Position numbers and translations under genes: made by a program. Below are positions 57,504-64,000 of a stretch of 64,000 bases of DNA, one piece after another; within the stretch, counting starts at the first letter, position 1; every line of letters begins with the position of its first letter. Origin of the DNA: Blastomussa wellsi (lineage: Eukaryota; Cnidaria; Anthozoa; Scleractinia; Plerogyridae). Location of the stretch: contig OX393568.1 in assembly GCA_947652115.1 (NCBI GenBank), positions 7,185,820-7,249,819 of the forward strand, in the 5' to 3' direction. Below the pieces are notes generated by a model that did not search any database, was not told the DNA's origin, and was given only the letters and a program-made list of their open reading frames with translations.

Positions 57504-57979
57504 CATTACTCATTGATTATTGCCGATGATCAATGAGTAATCGATGATTAATCGATAGGCCACAAAATTTTGGTCACCGATTAGTCATCGATTGCATCGA
57601 TTTACTTTGCTGACAAACACCCACAAAAAAATCGATAACCACGAAGTCGATTCTTGTCAGCGTACTTGTTGGTTTCATTTTCAGACTGGTTGGTTACTGT
57701 TCAGTTGTTTTGTTATTAAGTGAAATATTGCACAATTGAGAATCATCTGTATTTGTGATTAGCACTTTGCGTCTCGACATCGTCAACATGCAGGAACTTC
57801 AGATACAAGGAAAAATGCGTCAAACACAGATGAAAGAATCACAAACGAAAAAAAATGGTACAAGAAAGCAAGAAAAGTGTCTTTCGTGCGCAGTATAATA
57901 GTCGATGAGTAATCGATAGGCCGCAAAATTTTTGGGCTTCGATTACTCATTGATCATCGCCAATAATCAATGACTAATC
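57504..57979. mobile_element. TIR element upstream of CORO7
   Basis: ATTACTCATTGATTATTGCC, GATGATCAATGAGTAATCGA on the left are inverted on the right as TCGATTACTCATTGATCATC, GCCAATAATCAATGACTAAT. About 476 bp with no transposase frame. Confidence 0.6.
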
Positions 57980-59282
57980 AACTGACTACCCATCGATTAC
58001 TCATTGACTACCAACGCGCTCGAGAACCGGACTTGAGAGAGCGGCGGAAATAGAGCCTACATTGTACTCGTATATTTGTCCGCGGACGAGTGTGAGCTTC
58101 GAGGAACAGATAATGGCCAAGGACAAAATCCGATCATATTTCCGCGCCAACTGGAGGCTATTGTGTTTATTATCCTTCAAATATTTTTCAATTAGGCCTC
58201 CCAAGTTTGGAGACCTTTTCTGGAAATTATTTAACACCAAATATTTCTGTGGGCGTTCAAAATATTTTCATTCTATTTAAAATGTTCAGTTCTATTCAAA
58301 GGAACACTTTACTCGGGATTAAAACTAAACGTGCGAAAATAAATCTCAAAATTAAAAATCTGGGGAATATCGCTTGGGGTATATTTTCTCGGATATTCCC
58401 CAGTTTTACCAGCATCACGTGACGTGTTTAGGTCAATCGCTTACGCGAAATATTAAACGCGAAAGATCGAGAGCGGAAAGAAGAAAAAAGCTTGTTTATA
58501 TTACGTTTATTGTATCGCATTCTTTACTCCTTTCATGGATAGTAAACAAGACTGGTCAGTCTTCTACTATTCATGTTCCTTTTAGTCTCCTAGTTAGTGG
58601 GGAGGAGCATTGCGTGACGACCCTAATAACGGTTGCGAAGGAGACTATGCTTCTTTCGACTCTTCAGGGTTCAATTCACCAATCTGGTCCCTTTAGACGT
58701 GTAACCTTTATTTAAAGAGAGTGACACCAATTACAATTCCTTTGGGGCACCAACCAAGAAATGAGTGAGAACACAAAAACGAACTTATCACTTGCGATTT
58801 TACGACTTTTTCATTTTTTAAGCCGCGCCTGGGTAGAGGCACAGGGCCGGGGTCCAAATTCTTGCCTATTTTTATTAACAGAAAATGTAACTAACTCTTT
58901 CATTTACCTTCCATAGAAACTCTGCTATAAATGCATCCTTTATAATATTATATCCATAGAACGAACTTCTGGAATGAAGTAATGTGTGTGTTCGAGATGG
59001 TACTGAGAAGAGGAAAGACTTTCAAATTTCCAAGATGATAGTTTTTTTACCATCTTCTGTTTTTGCAACCCGTGAAATCCATGCCAAATTATTTTCAATC
59101 AGAAAAAGGTACCCCTTTAGGGTGAGCCCGGGTTGTACATCTCTCTGCAGGCTTCTGGTGAGAGCTAAATGCATATGATATCAAACACGAAATGCTCACT
59201 ACTAAGAGATGCCAACCAAGAAATGTGAAATCCGGCAGACCGCCAATTTTGCATCAAGATTCCTCTTCTCAGTCTTCAAAAC
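57980..59282. other. Gene-free stretch
   Basis: No exon or transposon end was recognised. Short ORFs (58062-58280, 58374-58715) have no recognisable domain. GGAGGAGCATTGCGTGACGA near 58602 looks repeat-derived. Confidence 0.4.
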
Positions 59283-59295
59283 AGAGTTAAACAAA

Positions 59296-59302
59296 TGGAT
59301 AG

Positions 59303-59337
<35 letters not shown>

Positions 59338-59735
59338 TCGATGGGAAGTATAACAACATAATTTGGTTTTATCAACTGCGTTGATAATGTGAATTGGCCA
59401 CCGTAAAGAGATTCAAGACCTGACGTTTCGAGCGTTAGCCCTTCGTCGGAGCGAATCAAGGAATTGTGAGTCGTGTGTTGTTTATATACAGAAAGATGGA
59501 GCTTCGCTATTGACTGGTGCCTGGTAACGTGAAAACAACGGAATAAATTAGTTGAATGAAAAGCGTTCGTTGATACCGTGAGGATTAAGAGTGCCGATTT
59601 GAAAAATAAATTTTTGTTCTAGAGTTTTGCGACTTTCCGTGCTTTCTTGGTGAATGGAAAGGCCGCAGACTGCCATATGTTGCTTAGAATGATTTGGGAG
59701 ATTGAAGTGTCTCGCGACCGGTTTCGATGCATTTT
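59296..59735 (-). repeat. Inverted pLTR-like copy of the Penelope 3' end
   Basis: Reverse complement of about 63046-63421, plus some 55 further terminal bases. It encodes on the minus strand KNASKPVARHFNLPNHSKQH and continues through TLEQKFIFQIGTLNPHGINE to a stop, which is the intact C-terminus that the plus copy has lost by a 1-nt deletion. Confidence 0.9.
59410..59457 (-). ncRNA. Hammerhead-ribozyme-like motif in the inverted terminal copy
   Basis: Same layout as 63322-63369 on the minus strand, with GAAACGTC, the more usual form. It has the same C at core position 4. Confidence 0.5.
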
Positions 59736-59940
59736 TTTTCGCTCCAATTTTCATGCACCTTCTTTCTCTCATTCTAATCAATATCGTCGCCAAATTCAGT
59801 GTGCTCATAATTATTTTTCACGTAACATTATGAGGATTACTATCAGAGCTATGTGCCAAAAACGTGATGACCTCGACAAACAAATTCTTCATTATCGCTC
59901 TGAACTGTCTAAAACCTGCCCAGCTATTTTTGCTGGCGAG

Positions 59941-60870
59941 CGTTAGCGAGGCAGCACACTATTCCGTTCAATAGGGCAAAAAATCCAAAATTTTTTCGGA
60001 TGTAAGACTCGAAGCCTGAGCAGTAGACTGTTATCCGGGACAGTTGAAACGACAATCATGCGCACATCACATGGCTGTCATATCATCCAGGATCCACGCC
60101 TGACATCACTTTGCACGTGAGAATTTTACGCACGCTGTCGGACGCTTTCGAGATGCCGTTGACATTGCCAATTTTTGCCATAAAACAAGTAGATGAGCAT
60201 TTTCTAAATGTCTTCATTTGCTTGTGATCAAGGTCACGAACGGTTAATGATGTATCTCGAACAGGAAAAGTTATCAATTTGTGTATGGCTGCTTTCCTGT
60301 ATGATCAAGTTTTACCGATTAGAAATATGCAAATATCAGGCGTTTTTAACTCCCGCGGGCATACGCGGCACATGATGAAGTTATTTGTCGGCGAAATGAT
60401 AACGCACACATTGGCAAAATTTTGACCAGTTGTTGACACTCAATACGTTTAGCGGTTGAGAGTTTCGAGGGATGCAAAAGAACTTTTTCAAAAATTCTGT
60501 CTTGCAAAGGCAGACTATTTTCTGTCCAAACTTTAGACGCGTTATGGAACTTAAGATGTCACTTGTCTTAAAATCGCGCTGGGATGCTAATTAATAATAC
60601 ATATCGATGCCCGGCCGACGACATGAAAATATGTTCGCACTATAATAGAAGACATAGATTCATTTCCATAAATTGTGTATTTCAGTTACGAAGATACATC
60701 TAGCGGGAAAAGCGGAACCAACTCTAAACTGCAGTGTTCTGACCAGCAAGATGTTTTTTTAAAGTCACTGCGTTACGCACTCATGAAATGATTACATTCA
60801 AAATGCGGGTCGAAGTGTTCACAGCTAGCCGTTTAAAATTTTGCCTTAGCCGTTCAGCCTTTTTCCTCCA
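59941..60870. mobile_element. About 0.93-kb insertion inside the Penelope coding region
   Basis: Separates two N-terminal coding blocks: ...LSKTCPAIFAGE on the left and SANASPYFHTETPSS on the right. The borders carry GCGTTAGCG on the left and CGCTAACGCC on the right, short inverted ends. The interior lacks a credible frame. It could be a MITE (a TA duplication is possible) or an intron, though no in-frame GT-AG pair was found. Confidence 0.5.
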
Positions 60871-61043
60871 GCGCTAACGCCAGCCCTTACTTTCACACTG
60901 AAACCCCTAGTAGTACAATCTATTCGCGCCAAAACTCAGGAGTTAAACTTTTTAACCATTTACACCAAATTAAGGCCCAAAAACTTCAACAATTAATAGG
61001 TCCTCAAATTACTTGTGACTCATCACTTGAAAACCTTAACACC

Positions 61044-61406
61044 GTGGTTACTATTCCAGAAAATCTTCCGCTCTCCGACTCAGAGAAATCCGTCCTTAGT
61101 AAGGGCTTGAATTTTGTTCCTATATCCAAAAAACCGGACGAATTCTCAGTTAAGCAAGATGTTGAAAAATTCCTTCGCCGCGTTCAACTGAAAGCCTTTT
61201 TCCATAACAAAGAGGATGATTCTAACACCTCGGACAAAGATACTTTCGAGACGCTTCAGACTCGAAAATCGAAGTGGACTCCTCCAGAGGGCCAGTTTGC
61301 CTCTTTAGATTTTTTCATTAAAAATGCCGTTACGACATCAATAAACTTAATTTCAATCGTAACACCAAATTTTCCAACCTTTCTTCGGAAGAGAGGGCGG
61401 CGCTAA
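61044..61406 (+). pseudogene. Penelope N-terminal coding block, frameshifted
   Basis: The frame, open from before 60871, holds VSVLSKGLNFVP-type text (SEKSVLSKGLNFVPISKKPD), typical of the region before a Penelope reverse transcriptase. Homology shifts to another frame near 61320, where DINKLNFNR..NLSSEERAALKNLS begins. A TAA at 61439-61441 then interrupts before AADKGGALVVWR. Confidence 0.75.
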
Positions 61407-61441
61407 AAAACCTTAGCAAGCGCAAAGACATAATTATCTAA

Positions 61442-63160
61442 GCGGCCGACAAAGGCGGCGCTTTAGTTGTTTGGCGGGCCGACCTCTACGAAAAAGAAGC
61501 TTTGCGGCAACTTTCTGACACCTCTTTTTATGCTAAAGTCGATAAAGATCTCACCTCCACTAACCAACAAATTGTCAAGAGCACTATTAACGACCTCATA
61601 GTCAAACAAGAATTGCCGGCTACTGCTACCAATCTCATCATTACCACTCCCAGAACCTCGTGTATTTCCTTTTTCCCTAAAATTCAAAAACCTAACAACC
61701 CAGGTCGACCTATCGTCTCTGCCTGTAGTTGCCCTACCGAACTCATTTCCAGCTATTTAGACAAAATTATGGCACCTATTGTCAGATCTTTACCGTCATA
61801 CGTTAAAGACAGTCAACACGCACTTCAAATTTTTCGCGATTTCAATTTCCTGGGCGAAGACAAACTTATTTTCACTATGGATATTACATCTCTTTACACC
61901 GTCATCCCAAATGGCGAAGGTCTTCTAGCCCTCAAACATTTTTTTGATTTACGCACTGTTAAGGAACCAAGCTCGGAAACACTACTCCGCCTGGCTGAGT
62001 TAGTGTTAACACTCAACTGTTTTTCATTCGCGGACAATTATTACAAACAAATCAATGGCGTGGCCATGGGTACCAAAATGGGACACAGCTACGCCAATCT
62101 TTTCGTAGGCTACGTTGAACACCAATTCTTCAATCAATACAACGGCCCAAAACCTGAACTCTATCGTCGCTACATTGACGACTGTATCGGCGCTACCTCT
62201 TCTACCAGAGAGGATCTCAATCAATTTATAACCGCCGTTAATTCGTTTCATCCTGCCCTGAAATATACCTGGGAAATTTCCGATACTTCCTTAGCATTCC
62301 TGGATATCAAAGTTTCTATCGAAGGCAACGGTTTAGGCACCAGTGTGCACTACAAACCCACAGATTCTCATAGTTATTTGTTGTATTCATCTTCACATCC
62401 ATCACATGTCAAGAATTCCATTCCTTATTCTCAGTTTCTTAGACTTCGCCGTCTTTGTAGTGACGACTCTGATTTTTCCTTAAAATCAGAGGAAATGTGC
62501 AATTTCTTCGACAAACGCGGCTATCCTGCTTCTGTTGTTCAAGCGGGCAATCATCGCGCCCAACAAATTGATCGACAGTCAGCACTACAAACGTCACATA
62601 GAGAAAACAACGATAGAATTCCATTCACCCTCACATTTCACCCTCACAACAACGCAGTAAAATCCATCATTCTCAAAAACTTTAAATTATTTCAGAATGA
62701 TCCTGAGACTGGTAGAATCTTTTCGCAACCTCCTTTAATTTCATTCAAACGCGACAAAAACATAGGTAACTTTTTAGTCAGAAATGCATTACAAATAAGT
62801 GATCAACCCGGAACTTTTAAATGCGCTCGCGCACGATACAAAACATGCCCTTTCATTCACAACGTCGACAAAATATCGGGACTCAAGCGATCTATCAAGA
62901 TCACTGATCATTTCACCTGTACCTCAGCCAATGTCATCTACTGCATAACTTGCACTGTTTGCAAAAAGTTATACATCGGCGAAACAGGGAGACGACTGGC
63001 CGACCGATTCCGAGAACACCTTCGGGACGTAGAGAAAGACGACAAAAATGCATCGAAACCGGTCGCGAGACACTTCAATCTCCCAAATCATTCTAAGCAA
63101 CATATGGCAGTCTGCGGCCTTTCCCTTCACCAAGGAAGCACGAAAGTCGCAAAACTCTAG
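61442..63160 (+). pseudogene. Penelope reverse transcriptase with GIY-YIG endonuclease, near-intact
   Basis: Copies the element RNA at a nicked target. Open frame after the TAA at 61439. Numbering from TTG at 61502: RT motif A FTMDITSLY with Asp127; GVAMGTKMGHSYANLFVG; motif C RRYIDD with YIDD from residue 224; FLDIKVSIEG; then a cysteine-bearing linker (CARARYKTCPF, VIYCITCTVCK) and GIY-YIG core LYIGETGRRLADRFREHLRD (from about residue 490). The frame ends early at 63160: a 1-nt deletion near 63142, compared with the inverted copy, changes the last residues. It is not clear that this element was the source of its own inverted end. Confidence 0.9.
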
Positions 63161-63321
63161 AACAAAAATTTATTTTTCAAATCGGCACTCTTAATCCTCA
63201 CGGTATCAACGAAAGCTTTTCATCCAACTAATTTATTCCGTTGTTTTCACGTTACCAGGCACCAACAAATATCGAAGCTCCATCTTTCTGTAAATAAACA
63301 ACACACGACTCACAATTCCTT

Positions 63322-63369
63322 GATTCGCTCCGACGAAGGGCTAACGCTCGAAACATCAGCTCTTGAATC
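63322..63369 (+). ncRNA. Hammerhead-ribozyme-like motif at the Penelope 3' end
   Basis: GATTC (stem I), CCGACGA in the place of CUGANGA, GGGC-TAAC-GCTC (stem II hairpin), GAAA, a very short stem III (CATC), then GAATC closing stem I. The arrangement fits a minimal hammerhead as known in Penelope elements. The core U4 is C here, so activity is doubtful. Confidence 0.5.
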
Positions 63370-63689
63370 TCTTTACGGTGGCCAATTCACATTATCAACC
63401 CAGTTGATAAAACCAAATTATAGAGTTAAACAAAGACACGCAATGCGTGCGAGAGTTATTTTTTTTTAGTTTTGATATGGACGTATTGGGTATTTTTTTT
63501 TGGTCAGCAAAACTAGCCCGATAAAAAAGAACGCTCAATGACCAATTTAGTGTTGGGCCTTTTGCTGACTGCGTGTGCATTTTAAGTAAATGCGCGCAAC
63601 GCAAAATACGTTTGACTAGCGAATTCATTCACGACAAAACTTTCCTGTCGACCATGAATAATGTATCTGTAAAAACTGCAGTAATCAGA

Positions 63690-63782
63690 AATTGTTTGAT
63701 AAAAATGGAGTGACATGCGCAGTAAAGTGATTGATTAACAATCACTTTACTGTGCATGTCATTCCATTTTTATCAAACAATT
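63690..63782. repeat. Near-perfect 44-bp palindrome with 5-nt loop
   Basis: AATTGTTTGATAAAAATGGA...AAAGTGATTG pairs with its complement after ATTAA; 42 of 44 positions match by eye. It would form a very stable hairpin in single strands. Confidence 0.85.
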
Positions 63783-63803
63783 TCACATTCTCGTCCCCAG
63801 AGG

Positions 63804-64000
63804 CCGCGATCCTTTTGGTCAGCACCAAGAATCACGACCTTTGGCTGTCTCCAAAACCGGAAGTCCGCGAATCACGGACTCATTGTCGAATCTGACAATT
63901 CTGATTGGCTTAAAACTACAGAACGAGTACTCTGCGCATGCTCACAAGCTGTGGGTGGCCATAGGTCTCGATTCCTTGGTTGCTGTCCAAAAGGATCGCG
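63804..64000. mobile_element. TIR element at the window edge
   Basis: CCGCGATCCTTTTGGTCAGC..ACCAAGAATC at the left is inverted as GATTCCTTGGTTGCTGTCC..AAAAGGATCGCG at the right, reaching the last base. The outer end and TSD may lie outside the window. Confidence 0.6.

Larger units (their letters stand above)
59296..63421 (+). mobile_element. Penelope-like element, complete insertion with inverted terminal copy and 13-bp TSD
   Basis: Layout: inverted copy of the element's 3' end (59296-59735), start of the protein-coding part (about 59745-59940), a 0.93-kb insertion (about 59941-60870), more N-terminal coding (60871-61440), reverse transcriptase plus GIY-YIG endonuclease (61442-63160), 3' end (to 63421). 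AGAGTTAAACAAA flanks it at 59283-59295 and 63422-63434. Inverted or tandem terminal copies (pLTRs), hammerhead motifs and variable TSDs are known for Penelope elements. The coding part has several lesions, so this copy is inactive. Confidence 0.9.

Noticed and set aside
58374..58715. 113-residue plus-strand ORF
   Set aside because: Contains dispersed-repeat sequence (GGAGGAGCATTGCGTGACGA) and no known protein similarity.

Overview
The window is animal nuclear DNA: intron-rich genes with GT-AG introns, AT-rich spacers and many transposons. The gene content and the transposon types (GIY-YIG Penelope-like elements, L1-like and CR1-like LINEs, many small TIR elements, tRNA-headed SINEs) best fit an anthozoan cnidarian, perhaps a stony coral. 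That taxonomic call is inference. No bacterial features are present.

Three host genes could be assembled by eye. (1) Positions 1-1199, minus strand: the 5' part of a membrane adenylyl cyclase of the ADCY9 type, from its start codon to the window edge inside the first cyclase domain. (2) Positions 7465-10973, plus strand: a complete UFM1 gene (ubiquitin-fold modifier 1) in six exons; its start codon appears split by an intron. (3) Positions 15564-56940, minus strand: a complete CORO7 (coronin-7/POD-1) gene. All 29 coding exons join in phase into 945 residues: two coronin beta-propellers, a Ser/Pro-rich linker and an acidic DDEW tail. ADCY9 and UFM1 are head to head; UFM1 and CORO7 are tail to tail. 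ADCY9 and CORO7 are also neighbours on human chromosome 16p13.3, so part of this linkage may be ancient.

CORO7 covers 41 kb because its introns are full of insertions. The 12.7-kb intron between exons 19 and 20 holds a Ty3/Gypsy LTR retrotransposon with LTRs that look identical (22831-27303, TSD GCAGG). It also holds an intronless class A GPCR-like gene on the opposite strand, broken by an in-frame TAG before TM7 (28582-29499), a LINE tail and a decayed Penelope-like fragment. The intron between exons 9 and 10 holds a 5'-truncated L1-like LINE with a 15-bp TSD, which landed in the terminal repeat of an older hAT-like MITE. Other introns hold MITEs, SINEs, hairpins and two minisatellites.

Upstream of CORO7 there is no further gene. 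Positions 59296-63421 are a whole Penelope-like element with an inverted terminal copy of its 3' end, a GIY-YIG endonuclease, a 13-bp TSD and hammerhead-ribozyme-like motifs. A 150-bp relic made only of that terminal region sits at 49866-50015 between short direct repeats. The intergenic stretches 1200-7340, 11040-15560, 56941-59282 and 63435-64000 hold repeats only, as far as I can see.
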